Part shown: one piece after another, positions 46,964 to 55,702 of the stretch
Numbering within the stretch: the first letter of the stretch is position 1
Layout: every line of letters starts with the position of its first letter
NCBI RefSeq assembly: GCF_002266465.3
Contig: NZ_CP029427.2
Coordinates: 994,501-1,058,500, forward strand
Direction: 5' to 3'
From: Bradyrhizobium symbiodeficiens
GTDB taxonomy: Bacteria > Pseudomonadota > Alphaproteobacteria > Rhizobiales > Xanthobacteraceae
DNA: 64,000 nt
The notes under the pieces: model-generated
Database searches by the model: none
Told to the model about the DNA's origin: nothing
Seen by the model: the letters and a program-made list of their open reading frames with translations, nothing else
Program-made: the position numbers and the translations under genes

Positions 46964-46980
46964 TGGCCCAATCTGTGCTT
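46964..46980 (+). promoter_or_regulatory. Sigma54-like promoter upstream of gltI
   Basis: TGGCCCAATCTGTGCT matches TGGCAC-N5-TTGCT with two to three mismatches and has the invariant GG-N10-GC. It places a start near 46990, about 30 nt before the GTG, with AAGGGGA in the leader. Nitrogen-regulated transport would fit RpoN control. Confidence 0.45.
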
Positions 46981-47018
46981 GCATCCGGGCCGCATCATCC
47001 TGAAAGGGGACCAAAAAA

Positions 47019-47930
47019 GTGAAACATTTTCGTAGCATCGGGCTTGCGCTCGCCGCGACCTTCGCCGTCAGCCAGGCCGGGGCCCAGGAGCTGACAGGCA
47101 CGCTGAAGAACATCAAGGACACCGGCGCCATCACGCTGGGCTTCCGCGACTCCTCGATCCCGTTCTCCTATCTCGACGACAACCAGAAGCCCGTCGGATT
47201 CGCGATGGACATCTGCTACAAGATCGTCGACGCCGTGAAGAAGGAGCTCAAGCTCGACAAGCTCGAGGTCAAGCTCAACCCGGTGACGTCGGCGACCCGT
47301 ATCCCGCTGATGGCCAACGGCACCATCGACCTCGAATGCGGCTCGACCACCAACAATGCCGAGCGCCAGAAGCAGGTTGCCTTCACCAACACCCACTTCC
47401 TGACCGCCAGCCGCTACGTCTTCAAGAAGTCGAGCGGCCTGAAGTCGATCGACGACCTCAAGGGCAAGACGGTGGTCTCCACCGCCGGCACGACGAACAT
47501 CAAGCAGCTCACCGAGGCCAACGTCGAGAAAAAGCTCGGCGCCAACATCATCCCGGCGAAGGACCATGCTGAAGCCTTCCTGATGGTCGAGACCGACCGT
47601 GCGGTCGCCTTCGTGATGGACGACATCCTGCTCGCGAGCCTCGTGGCCGGCTCGAAGTCGCCGGCCGACTACGTCATCTCCAAGGACGCGTTCTCCAAGC
47701 CCGAGCCCTACGGCATCATGCTGCGCAAGGACGACGCGCCGTTCAAGAAGGTGGTCGATGCCGCGACTGCCGCGCTCTACACCTCGGGCGAGGGCCAGAA
47801 GATCTACGACAAGTGGTTCACCCAGAAGATCCCGCCGAAGGGCCTCAACCTCAATAGCCCGATTTCGCCCGAGCTGAAGAACGAGTTCGCGAAGCCCACG
47901 GATTCGCCGAACCCGGACGACTACAAGTAA
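47019..47930 (+). CDS. gltI: Glutamate/aspartate ABC transporter, substrate-binding protein
   Basis: A 303-residue periplasmic binding protein (SBP_bac_3). Signal peptide 1-23 ends AGAQ. The mature part begins ELTGTLKNIKDTGAITLGFRDSSIPFSY, followed by MDICYKIVDAVKKEL and an end YDKWFTQKIPPKGLNLN, typical of GltI/AatJ. Arg in GFRDSS and Asp late in the protein are the usual amino- and carboxyl-group contacts for acidic amino acids. GTG 47019 has AAGGGGA upstream. It is the first gene of gltIJKL and is separated from gltJ by a 12-bp hairpin. Confidence 0.94.
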   Translation: MKHFRSIGLALAATFAVSQAGAQELTGTLKNIKDTGAITLGFRDSSIPFSYLDDNQKPVGFAMDICYKIVDAVKKELKLDKLEVKLNPVTSATRIPLMANGTIDLECGSTTNNAERQKQVAFTNTHFLTASRYVFKKSSGLKSIDDLKGKTVVSTAGTTNIKQLTEANVEKKLGANIIPAKDHAEAFLMVETDRAVAFVMDDILLASLVAGSKSPADYVISKDAFSKPEPYGIMLRKDDAPFKKVVDAATAALYTSGEGQKIYDKWFTQKIPPKGLNLNSPISPELKNEFAKPTDSPNPDDYK

Positions 47931-47959
47931 GATACAACCTCGATCTTTCGATCGGGATC

Positions 47960-47996
47960 ATGTCCGGCCACTCTTGACATAGGGGTGGCCGGACAT
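47960..47996 (+). promoter_or_regulatory. Intercistronic stem-loop between gltI and gltJ
   Basis: ATGTCCGGCCAC (47960-47971) and GTGGCCGGACAT (47985-47996) form a perfect 12-bp stem with a 13-nt loop, 30 bp after the gltI stop. There is no T-run. In ABC operons such hairpins protect the binding-protein mRNA from 3' decay and reduce downstream expression, which would give excess GltI over permease. Confidence 0.75.
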
Positions 47997-48049
47997 TTGC
48001 ATAGGCGCCGGGACAATCTCTATCAGTGGCGCGTTCGCGCGGGGGACAC

Positions 48050-48781
48050 GTGAACTATAACTGGAACTGGGGAATCTTTTTCCAGCCGAACCCGATGGGG
48101 ACGGGCACCTATCTCGACATGCTGCTGTCGGGACTGGTGCTGACCCTTAAGACGGCCGCGCTCGCCTGGATCATCGCGCTGATCTTCGGCTCGCTCGTCG
48201 GCGTCATGCGCACGCTTCCCTCCCGGGGCGCGGACTGGTTCGGCTTCTGCTGGGTCGAATTCTTCCGCAACATGCCGCTGCTCGTGCAGCTGTTCCTGTG
48301 GTTCTTCGTGCTGCCGGAGTTGCTGCCCAAGGCTGCCGGTACCTGGCTGAAGCAACTCCCGAACGCGCCGTTCTGGACGGCCGCGATCGGCATCGGCTTC
48401 TTCATGTCGGCGCGCGTGGCCGTTCAGCTGCAGGCCGGTATCGGCTCGCTGCCGCGAGGGCAGAAGATGGCGGCCACTGCGCTGGGCCTCACCACCGTGC
48501 AGGCCTATCGCTACGTGCTGCTGCCGATGGCGTTCCGCATCATCCTGCCGCCGCTCACCTCCGAATTCCTCAACACCATCAAGAATACGGCCGTCGCGAT
48601 CACGATCGGCCTGCTCGAGCTGACCGGGCAGGCGCGCTCGATGCAGGAATTCTCGTTCCAGGTGTTCGAGGCCTTCACTGCCGCGACGATCCTGTACCTC
48701 CTCGTCAATGCCGTGGTCGTGACGGCGATGCGCTTCCTCGAACGCTGGGTCGCGATCCCCGGCTACATCACGGGGAAATAG
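48050..48781 (+). CDS. gltJ: Glutamate/aspartate ABC transporter permease 1
   Basis: A 243-residue inner-membrane permease of the HisMQ type with about five helices. The start VNYNWNWGIFFQPNPMG and the body (FRNMPLLVQLFLWFFVLPELLP, SLPRGQKMAATALGLT, TIGLLELTGQARSMQEFSF) closely follow E. coli GltJ. The EAA-type loop that contacts GltL is RGQKMAATALGLTTVQAYRYVLLP. GTG 48050 after GGGGGA is preferred to a GTG 24 bp earlier. Its stop precedes gltK by 2 bp. Confidence 0.93.
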   Translation: MNYNWNWGIFFQPNPMGTGTYLDMLLSGLVLTLKTAALAWIIALIFGSLVGVMRTLPSRGADWFGFCWVEFFRNMPLLVQLFLWFFVLPELLPKAAGTWLKQLPNAPFWTAAIGIGFFMSARVAVQLQAGIGSLPRGQKMAATALGLTTVQAYRYVLLPMAFRIILPPLTSEFLNTIKNTAVAITIGLLELTGQARSMQEFSFQVFEAFTAATILYLLVNAVVVTAMRFLERWVAIPGYITGK

Positions 48782-48783
48782 CG

Positions 48784-49476
48784 ATGTTCTCCAACCTCGA
48801 TTTCGACGTCATCCGGCGTGCGCTGCCTTATCTGTTCTACGAGGGCATGACGTTCACGCTTACGCTGACGGCGCTTGCAGCCCTCGGCGGCCTGGTCTTC
48901 GGCACGGCGCTCGCGCTGATGCGCTTGTCCGGCTACAAGATCCTCGGGCGCATTGCCGGCGTCTATGTCGACTTCATGCGCTCGCTGCCGCTGGTGCTGG
49001 TCATCTTCTGGTTCTACTTCCTGGTGCCCTATATCGGGCAATGGCTGACCGGCGCCTCGCGCCCGATCAGCGTCGGCGCCTTCGCATCCTGCCTCATCAC
49101 CTTCATCATGTTCGAGGCAGCATACTTCTCCGAGATCATGCGCGCCGGCATCCAGTCGATCTCGCGCGGCCAGCCGGCCGCGGCCAACGCGCTCGGGCTG
49201 ACCTACGCCCAGACCATGCGCTACGTCGTGTTGCCGCAAGCCTTCCGCAACATGCTGCCGGTGCTGATCACGCAGACCATCGTGCTGTTCCAGGACACTT
49301 CGCTGGTCTACGTCCTGTCGATCACGGACTTCCTGGGCGCGGCAAGCAAGGTCGCGCAGCGCGACGGGCGTCTCGTCGAAATGTACCTGTTCGCAGCGGT
49401 CGTCTACTTCACCATCTCCTGTATCGCGTCCTTCGGCGTCCGTCGCCTTCAGGCGCGCATCGCCATCATTCGATAG
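48784..49476 (+). CDS. gltK: Glutamate/aspartate ABC transporter permease 2
   Basis: A 230-residue permease of the HisMQ family, partner of GltJ. It has about five helices and the EAA loop SRGQPAAANALGLTYAQTMRYVVLP. FMRSLPLVLVIFWFYFLVPY is typical of GltK. The ATG at 48784 lies 2 bp after the gltJ stop, so translation is coupled. The heterodimer GltJ-GltK forms the membrane channel. Confidence 0.93.
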   Translation: MFSNLDFDVIRRALPYLFYEGMTFTLTLTALAALGGLVFGTALALMRLSGYKILGRIAGVYVDFMRSLPLVLVIFWFYFLVPYIGQWLTGASRPISVGAFASCLITFIMFEAAYFSEIMRAGIQSISRGQPAAANALGLTYAQTMRYVVLPQAFRNMLPVLITQTIVLFQDTSLVYVLSITDFLGAASKVAQRDGRLVEMYLFAAVVYFTISCIASFGVRRLQARIAIIR

Positions 49477-49488
49477 AGCGTGTCCGTC

Positions 49489-50220
49489 ATGATCGAAATC
49501 AGCCACGTCAACAAATGGTACAGCCCGAGCTTCCAGGTGCTGACCGATTGCACAACCAGCGTCACCAAGGGTGAAGTCGTGGTGGTCTGCGGCCCCTCGG
49601 GCTCGGGCAAGTCGACCCTGATCAAATGCGTCAATGCGCTGGAGCCGTTCCAGAGCGGCGACATCAGCGTCGACGGCACCAAGGTCAACGACCCCAGGAC
49701 CAATCTGCCTAAGCTGCGCTCGCGCGTCGGCATGGTGTTCCAGCATTTCGAGCTGTTTCCGCATCTCAAGATCATCGACAATCTCTGCCTCGCGCAGCAG
49801 AAGGTCCTCGACCGGTCGCGCGACAAGGCGATGGCGAAAGGCATGCAACTGCTGGAGCGTGTTGGCCTCAAGGAACAGGCCCAAAAGTATCCCGCGAACC
49901 TGTCCGGCGGCCAGCAGCAGCGCGTTGCGATTGCCCGTGCGCTCGCCATGGATCCGATCGTCATGTTGTTCGACGAGCCGACCTCGGCGCTCGACCCGGA
50001 AATGGTCAGCGAGGTGCTCGACGTCATGGTGGATCTCGCTCATGAAGGCATGACCATGATGGTGGTCACCCACGAGATGGGCTTTGCCCGCAAAGTGGCC
50101 AATCGCGTGATCTTCATGGACCGCGGCGAGATCGTCGAGGACGCGGCGAAGGAAGACTTCTTCGGCAAGCCGCGCAGCGACCGCGCACAGAAGTTCTTGT
50201 CGAAGATATTGTCGCATTAA
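49489..50220 (+). CDS. gltL: Glutamate/aspartate ABC transporter ATPase
   Basis: A 243-residue ABC ATPase with Walker [10 protein letters not shown] (~38-46), Q-loop [11 protein letters not shown], signature [16 protein letters not shown], Walker [15 protein letters not shown] and switch His in VTHEMGFA. It is the polar-amino-acid type that energises GltJK. ATG 49489 is chosen; GTG 49480 would add three residues. It ends the operon just before a dispersed palindrome. Energy-coupled uptake of glutamate/aspartate is the predicted role of gltIJKL. Confidence 0.94.
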   Translation: MIEISHVNKWYSPSFQVLTDCTTSVTKGEVVVVCGPSGSGKSTLIKCVNALEPFQSGDISVDGTKVNDPRTNLPKLRSRVGMVFQHFELFPHLKIIDNLCLAQQKVLDRSRDKAMAKGMQLLERVGLKEQAQKYPANLSGGQQQRVAIARALAMDPIVMLFDEPTSALDPEMVSEVLDVMVDLAHEGMTMMVVTHEMGFARKVANRVIFMDRGEIVEDAAKEDFFGKPRSDRAQKFLSKILSH

Positions 50221-50227
50221 TTCCCGC

Positions 50228-50336
50228 CGTCATTCCGGGATGCGCCGAAGGCGCAGGCCCGAAATCCGTCGGGCGGCAACACCCGGAGTGGAATGGATTC
50301 CGGGCTCATTCGCTGCGCGAATGCCCCGGAATGACG
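50228..50336. repeat. Dispersed palindromic repeat, family C, copy 2
   Basis: It begins CGTCATTCCGGGATGCGCCG and ends GCCCCGGAATGACG with a central GGATTCCGGGCTC pairing, and shares layout with 41421-41527. It directly follows gltL. Confidence 0.75.
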
Positions 50337-50406
50337 AAACGAGGGTGCCCGACGCCCCTCAATCGGCGTATAACCGCGCCAAATCCCTTCCCCTAGGAGA
50401 CCTGCC

Positions 50407-51267
50407 TTGGATCCGCTCGCCTACGTCAACGGCTTATTCGTCCCGCTCTCGGACGCCAAAATCTCGGTCCTCGATCGCGGTTTCCTGTTCGCCGACGGCA
50501 TCTATGAGGTCTCGGCCGTGCTCGACGGCAAGCTGGTCGACAACGCCTCGCATCTGGCGCGTCTGGAGCGCTCGGTCGGCGAGATCAAGCTGAAGCTGCC
50601 GGAGACGCTCGAACGCATCACCGAGATTCAGAAGGAATTGATTGCGCGCAACAAGGTCGAGAACGGGCTGGTGTATCTCCAGGTGACCCGCGGCGCCGAC
50701 AAGGGCCGCGACTTCCCATTCCCCAAGGCTGACGTTAAATCGAGCCTGGTGATGTTCACCTCGGAGAAGGATATCATCAACACTCCGGTCGCAAAGACCG
50801 GCATCAACGTGATCACCGTGCCCGATATCCGCTGGGAGCGGCGCGACATCAAGAGCGTTGCACTGCTCGCGCAGGTGCTGGCGAAGCAGGCCGCGGCCGA
50901 AGCCGGCGCCGGCGAGGCCTGGATGCTGCAGGATGGCTATGTCACCGAGGGCGGCTCGTCCACCGCGTTCATCCTGACCAAGGACGATGTCATCGTCACC
51001 CGCCAAAACTCCAACGCGATCCTGCCGGGCTGCACCCGCAAGGCCGTGATCGCGCTCGCCGAGGAACGTCAGCTCCGCGTCGAGGAGCGTTCCTTCACGG
51101 TCGCCGAAGCGCACGCCGCCAAGGAAGCATTCATCACGAGCGCATCCTCGTTCGTCCAGCCGGTGGTCGCTGTCGACGGCAAGAAGATCGGCGATGGCAA
51201 GCCCGGCCCGATGGCGATGCGGCTGCGCGAGATCTATGTGGAGTTCGCCAAGGCGACGGCGGTCTGA
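50407..51267 (+). CDS. D-amino-acid aminotransferase (PLP fold type IV)
   Basis: A 286-residue class IV aminotransferase most like D-alanine aminotransferase (Dat), which interconverts D-amino acids and 2-oxo acids. Features: DRGFLFADGIYEV (~23-35), the PLP-binding Lys in DIKSVALLAQVLAKQ, Glu in YVTEGGSSTAFI and ILPGCTRKAVI. Length and motifs separate it from the longer branched-chain IlvE. TTG start at 50407 with AGGAG about 9 nt upstream. It may supply D-Glu/D-Ala for the wall or degrade D-amino acids. Confidence 0.9.
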   Translation: MDPLAYVNGLFVPLSDAKISVLDRGFLFADGIYEVSAVLDGKLVDNASHLARLERSVGEIKLKLPETLERITEIQKELIARNKVENGLVYLQVTRGADKGRDFPFPKADVKSSLVMFTSEKDIINTPVAKTGINVITVPDIRWERRDIKSVALLAQVLAKQAAAEAGAGEAWMLQDGYVTEGGSSTAFILTKDDVIVTRQNSNAILPGCTRKAVIALAEERQLRVEERSFTVAEAHAAKEAFITSASSFVQPVVAVDGKKIGDGKPGPMAMRLREIYVEFAKATAV

Positions 51268-51284
51268 GGCGCGTACTCTGTTGT

Positions 51285-51379
51285 TGTAGGGTGGGCAAAA
51301 GGCGCCTCGCGCCGTGCCCACGTCTTCTCTGCTGGTAGCCACAGAAGGTGGGCACGCTTTCGCTTTGCCCACCCTACAA
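51285..51379. repeat. Dispersed palindromic repeat, family D, copy 1
   Basis: Arms TGTAGGGTGGGCAAA and TTTGCCCACCCTACA are perfect 15-bp complements; inside lies a second pair (GGCGCCTCGCGCCGTGCCCA with GGTGGGCACGC). A second copy is at 62665-62755. Confidence 0.8.
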
Positions 51380-51398
51380 GACTGTGGTTGTGGTTGGC

Positions 51399-51860
51399 TC
51401 ACGCCGCCGATGCCTTCACCTTCACTGGATGGACCGCGCGAAACGCGATCGCGATCCTGTTCCAGGCGTTGATGGCGCCGATCAGCATGGTCAGGTTCAC
51501 CGTTTCTTCCTCGGAGAACTGCGCGCGGACCTGCTCGTAGACGTCATCAGGCGCATGCGTCTGCGAGATCAGCGTGACCGATTCCGTCCAGGCCAGCGCG
51601 GCGCGTTCGCGATCGGTGTAGAGCGGGGATTCGCGCCAGGCGTCGAGCAGGTAGATGCGCTGCTCGGTCTCGCCGCGCTTGCGGGCGTCCTCGGTGTGCA
51701 TGTTGATGCAGAAGGCGCAGCCGTTGATTTGCGACGCGCGGATCTTGACGATTTCGATCAGCGATTTCTCCAGTCCCGTGGACTGGATCTGCGTCTCAAG
51801 CGCCATCAGCGCTTTCATCGTGTCGGGTGCGGCCTGGTAGAAATTCATGCGGGGCTTCAT
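51399..51860 (-). CDS. Carboxymuconolactone decarboxylase / AhpD-like protein
   Basis: A 153-residue all-helical protein of the CMD/AhpD superfamily. The redox-active C-A-F-C pair followed by INMH (CAFCINMHTEDARKRGE, ~48-64) marks the AhpD-like peroxidase-associated subgroup rather than true gamma-carboxymuconolactone decarboxylase. It probably has a disulfide-linked antioxidant role. AGGAG precedes ATG 51860. It lies 29 bp after emrB on the same strand and is likely the third gene of the efflux operon. Confidence 0.88.
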   Translation of the reverse strand: MKPRMNFYQAAPDTMKALMALETQIQSTGLEKSLIEIVKIRASQINGCAFCINMHTEDARKRGETEQRIYLLDAWRESPLYTDRERAALAWTESVTLISQTHAPDDVYEQVRAQFSEEETVNLTMLIGAINAWNRIAIAFRAVHPVKVKASAA

Positions 51861-51889
51861 GGTCGTTCTCCTTGCTTGCTGGGGTGAGG

Positions 51890-53500
51890 TCAGTGAGCGC
51901 CACCGGCCGAGGTCTGGCCGGGCTTCTTCAGGAACAGGACCGCGGCGAGCGCGACGATCAGCGCCACGCCGAGCAGATAAAACGTGTCGCTGAAGGCCAA
52001 GATATAGGCCTGCTTCTGCACGGTATGGCCAAGCGCGACATAGGCGCGATGCGCCGCGTCGGCACGGTCGAGGATGCCGTGATTGACGAAATATTGCGTC
52101 AGCTGTTCCAGCCGTGTGCGGGTGGCCTGCTCGAACACCGAGACCGATTGCATCAGCACGTTGGAGTGATACTGCTCGCGCTTGGTCAGCACGGTCTGGA
52201 GCAGGGCGATGCCGACGGCGCCGCCGAGATTGCGCATCATGTTGAACAGGCCGGAGGCCGAGCCCGCGTTCTCCGCTTCGATGCCTGCTGTCGCGACCGC
52301 CGACAGCGGCGCCATCACCAGCGCCTGACCGACGGCGCGGACGACGTTGGGCCACAGCAGCTGGTCGGCGGCGTAGTCGCTGGTCATATGGATGTTCATG
52401 AAATTGGAAGCCGCGAACAGCACGAAACCGATGCCGATGATGATCCGCGCATCGAATTTTTGCATCAGGCGCGGCACCAGCGGAATCAGCAGGAGCTGCG
52501 GCAATCCGGTCCAGGCCAGCACCATGCCGATCTGCTCGGAATTGTAGCCCTGGATGCGCGACAGATATTGCGGCAGGATGAAGACCGAGCCGTACAGCGC
52601 GATGCCGAGCAGGAAATTGGCGAGCATGCCGAAGCCGAAATTGCGGCGGACCAGCAGGCGCAGGTTGAGCAGCGGCTTCTTCACCGTGAGCTCGATGATC
52701 AGGAACGCGGTCAGCGCGACGGCCGCGATCACGCTGAGCTTGACGATGAAGGGCGAACCGAGCCAGTCGTCCTTGTTGCCTTCCTCCAGCACGGTCTGAA
52801 GCGCGGAGAGGCCGATCGCCATGGTGACGATGCCGGCCCAGTCGCCCTCGCGCAGCAGCGCCAGCTTCATCGGCTTGGCGTCGAGCGCGTACCAGAGCAT
52901 GCCGACCATCACCGCGCCGGGGATGAGGTTGACGTAGAAGATGTATTCCCAGCCGAAATTCTCGGTGAGATAGCCGCCGATGGTCGGGCCGATCGCGGGC
53001 GCGAACGTCGCCGACAGTGCGAACAGCGCGAGGCCGACCGGCTGTTTTGCGCGCGGCAGCAGCGTGATGATCAGCGTGAACGCCATCGGAATCAGCACGC
53101 CGCCGGTAAATCCCTGCACGGCGCGCAGTACGATCATCTGCGACAGATCCTGTGCAAGCGCGCAGGCCGCCGAGAGAACCAGGAACAGGACCGCGTTGGT
53201 CAGAAGATAAATCCGGATCGAGAACACCTGCGCCAGCCAGCCCGAGAGCGGGATCACCACGATTTCCGCGATCAGATAGGAGGTCGAGATCCAGCCGCCG
53301 TCATCGATTCCGGCGCCGATCGCGCCCTGGATGTCGGCGAGCGAAGCGTTGACGATCTGGATGTTCAGCACAGCCATGAAGGCGCCGAGCGTCGCACCGA
53401 TCACCGCGACCCAGGTTTTTGCGGATACCGCCGGAGCGGCGGGCGCAGTGGGAGCTGGGACACGCGCGGCGGCGTTTACAGTGGGTTGGAGCGTGCTCAT
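51890..53500 (-). CDS. emrB: DHA2-family drug efflux pump, EmrB-like
   Basis: A 536-residue major-facilitator protein with about 14 transmembrane segments of the DHA2 drug:H+ antiporter family. EmrB-type features: ATLGAFMAVLNIQIVNASLADIQ in helix 1, the motif WISTSYLIAEIVVIPLSGWLA, and motif C TFAPAIGPTIGGYL. With the membrane-fusion protein encoded 4 bp upstream it should export hydrophobic or aromatic toxicants to the medium through an outer-membrane channel encoded elsewhere. ATG 53500. Confidence 0.92.
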   Translation of the reverse strand: MSTLQPTVNAAARVPAPTAPAAPAVSAKTWVAVIGATLGAFMAVLNIQIVNASLADIQGAIGAGIDDGGWISTSYLIAEIVVIPLSGWLAQVFSIRIYLLTNAVLFLVLSAACALAQDLSQMIVLRAVQGFTGGVLIPMAFTLIITLLPRAKQPVGLALFALSATFAPAIGPTIGGYLTENFGWEYIFYVNLIPGAVMVGMLWYALDAKPMKLALLREGDWAGIVTMAIGLSALQTVLEEGNKDDWLGSPFIVKLSVIAAVALTAFLIIELTVKKPLLNLRLLVRRNFGFGMLANFLLGIALYGSVFILPQYLSRIQGYNSEQIGMVLAWTGLPQLLLIPLVPRLMQKFDARIIIGIGFVLFAASNFMNIHMTSDYAADQLLWPNVVRAVGQALVMAPLSAVATAGIEAENAGSASGLFNMMRNLGGAVGIALLQTVLTKREQYHSNVLMQSVSVFEQATRTRLEQLTQYFVNHGILDRADAAHRAYVALGHTVQKQAYILAFSDTFYLLGVALIVALAAVLFLKKPGQTSAGGAH

Positions 53501-53504
53501 GGCT

Positions 53505-54656
53505 TCAGCCGCCGTTGGGGCGGGACGTGTTGTCCGCCAGCCGCTTCGCCGTCTCGCGCCCGGCCAGCACCGTCTGCTTGGTGTCGACCGTCGGCACCGC
53601 GGACATGCCGGGGCGCAGCAGGCCGGTGAGGCTGTGGTCGTCGAGCACGATCTTCACCGGGACCCGCTGCACGATCTTGGTGAAATTGCCGGTGGCATTG
53701 TCGGGCGGCAGCAGCGCGAATTCGAGCCCGCTCGCCGGCGACAGGCTGTCGACGTGGCCGTGCAGGGTTCGATTGTGAAAGCTGTCGACGTGCAACTCGA
53801 CCGGCTGACCCGGGCGCATATGTGTGAGCTGGGTCTCCTTGAAGTTGGCGACGACATAGACCGCATCGAGCGGCACCACCGCCATCAATTGCGTGCCGGC
53901 CTGGACGTATTGGCCGACCCGCAAGCTCCGGGCGCCGACGGTGCCCTCGACCGGCGCGGTGATTTCGGTATAGGACAGGTTCAGCGCCGCCTGCTGCGCG
54001 ACCGCGCGGGCCCGTTCGAGCTGGGCCGCGGCCTGGGCACGCTGGGTGGTGAGCACGTCGATCTTGCGCTGCGCGGCCAGCAGGCCAAATTTCGCGTGCT
54101 GCAATTGCGCGCTGCTTGCGCGCAGCGCTGCGTCGGTCTGCTGCGCGCGCTGGATGGTGCCGGAGCCGGTCTTCATGAGGTCGTCGTAGCGGGCGCGCTC
54201 TTCCTGGGCGAATTTCAGGTTGGCGTCGGCTGCGGTGACATCAGCCGTGCTCTGCTCGATGATCGGCTGTTGCAGTTCGATCTGGGCATCGATGTTGCGC
54301 ACCGAGGCCTCGCCGGCGGCCACGTCGGCTTTGGCCTGGTCGAGCGCCGCCCTGAAGTCGCGATCGTCGATCTTTGCCAGCGCCTGGCCCGCTTTCACCT
54401 TTTCGTTGTCACTGACCAGCACCTTGGCGATGTAGCCGGAGACTTTTGGCGCGATGATCGTGGAGTCGGCCTTCACATAGGCGTCGTCGGTTGTCTCGAG
54501 GTAGCGACCCGTTTTCAAATAGTCGTAGCCATAGTCGGCGGCCATCGCGACGCCGATGGCCAGCGCCAGCCCGATTGCTGCACGCCCGATTGCCTGCCGG
54601 GACGGGCGCAGGCTGATTTTTCTTTTTGTTTCAGTGACATAAGTAGCGTTCGACAT
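53505..54656 (-). CDS. emrA: HlyD/EmrA-type membrane-fusion protein
   Basis: A 383-residue periplasmic adaptor with one N-terminal transmembrane helix (~26-45). The order lipoyl/barrel (TIIAPKVSGYIAKVLVSDNE), coiled-coil hairpin (~100-210) and second barrel half (ITAPVEGTVGARSLRVGQYV) is standard for EmrA. It bridges EmrB to an outer-membrane channel. GAGGAT precedes ATG 54656. It is the first gene of emrA-emrB-cmd and is divergent from a LysR gene whose operator lies between them. Confidence 0.92.
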   Translation of the reverse strand: MSNATYVTETKRKISLRPSRQAIGRAAIGLALAIGVAMAADYGYDYLKTGRYLETTDDAYVKADSTIIAPKVSGYIAKVLVSDNEKVKAGQALAKIDDRDFRAALDQAKADVAAGEASVRNIDAQIELQQPIIEQSTADVTAADANLKFAQEERARYDDLMKTGSGTIQRAQQTDAALRASSAQLQHAKFGLLAAQRKIDVLTTQRAQAAAQLERARAVAQQAALNLSYTEITAPVEGTVGARSLRVGQYVQAGTQLMAVVPLDAVYVVANFKETQLTHMRPGQPVELHVDSFHNRTLHGHVDSLSPASGLEFALLPPDNATGNFTKIVQRVPVKIVLDDHSLTGLLRPGMSAVPTVDTKQTVLAGRETAKRLADNTSRPNGG

Positions 54657-54760
54657 GGCATCCTCGGAAATCCCAGACGGCCCGCACTGAAGGTGCCTTG
54701 TTGGGTACCGGTAAGATGTGCTGTCGCGGTCCTTGTGATAATCTTGGAATAAGTTGAAGC

Positions 54761-54783
54761 ATTATCCAGCAAGAGTGGATAAT
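54761..54783. promoter_or_regulatory. Inverted repeat operator between emrA and lysR
   Basis: ATTATCCA (54761-54768) and TGGATAAT (54776-54783) are perfect complements 7 bp apart. A further GATAAT half-site lies at about 54737. It sits only 8 bp before the lysR ATG, which suits autorepression plus control of emrAB. Confidence 0.65.
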
Positions 54784-54790
54784 CAGAGCC

Positions 54791-55702
54791 ATGGATCGCT
54801 TTACCAGCCTCACTGCCTTCGTCCACGTCGTCGAAAACGGCGGCTTTTCCGCCGCCGCGCGCCGGCTCAACATGTCGACGACCATGGTGAGCAATCACGT
54901 GCAGGCGCTGGAGGATCGGCTCGGTGTGCGCCTGCTCAACCGCACCACGCGGAAGGTGAGCCTCACCGAAATCGGCAAGGCCTATTACGACCGCTCGACC
55001 CAGGTCCTCGCCGATCTCGAACAGGCCGACGATATCGCCAGCGAATTGCAGTCGGTGCCCCGCGGCACGCTGCGCATCCACGTCGCCACGCATATGGTGC
55101 AGTTCGTCGCGCCTGTGGTGGCAAAGCTGCTGTCGACCTATTCGGAGCTCAAGGTCGATCTGCGCATGGGCGAGGCCGACGTCGATCTCATCGAGGAAGG
55201 CTACGATGTCGCCCTGCGCATGACCTCGCCGCCGGATTCGAGCCTGATCGTCCGCAGCCTCGCCACCTGGCGTCACGTCCTGTGCTGCTCGCACGATTAT
55301 CTCGAGAAGTACGGCCGGGTGCAGAAGCTCGACGAGCTTGCCGCGCACAATTGTGGCCGGCACTTGAACTATCCGTTCGGCGATGAATGGCGTTTCCTCG
55401 ATCGCAAAGGCGCACCGGCCTCCGTACGCATCTCGGGCAGTTTCGTCACCAATAGCGGGGAAGCGCTGCGCAAGGTCGCACTGGACGGGGCCGCAATCTG
55501 TCTGATGGCGGGATTTCTCATTCAGGACGACCTCGAAGCCGGCCGCCTCGTGCGCCTCTTGCCGGAACTTCGGACGATCGAGCTGTCCATGAACGCGGTC
55601 TATCCGCATCGTCATCATTTGTCGGCGAAGGTCAGGACCTTCATCGACCTGCTCGCGCAGCACAGCGCCGAGCAGCAAAAGCTGATCAATCCGTATTCAT
55701 GA
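54791..55702 (+). CDS. LysR-family regulator of the efflux operon
   Basis: A 303-residue LysR protein of the AaeR/DmlR-like group: FTSLTAFVHVVENGGFSAAARRL and STTMVSNHVQALEDRLGVRLLNRTTRKVSLTEIG form the HTH domain; RGTLRIHVATHM begins the effector domain. It is divergent from emrAB-cmd and presumably senses the exported compound. It ends before a 340-bp non-coding stretch. Confidence 0.92.
   Translation: MDRFTSLTAFVHVVENGGFSAAARRLNMSTTMVSNHVQALEDRLGVRLLNRTTRKVSLTEIGKAYYDRSTQVLADLEQADDIASELQSVPRGTLRIHVATHMVQFVAPVVAKLLSTYSELKVDLRMGEADVDLIEEGYDVALRMTSPPDSSLIVRSLATWRHVLCCSHDYLEKYGRVQKLDELAAHNCGRHLNYPFGDEWRFLDRKGAPASVRISGSFVTNSGEALRKVALDGAAICLMAGFLIQDDLEAGRLVRLLPELRTIELSMNAVYPHRHHLSAKVRTFIDLLAQHSAEQQKLINPYS

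Noticed and set aside
51827..53629. 600-codon plus-strand frame
   Set aside because: Antisense shadow of emrB; His/Asp/Arg-rich composition typical of reverse translation of membrane-protein codons.
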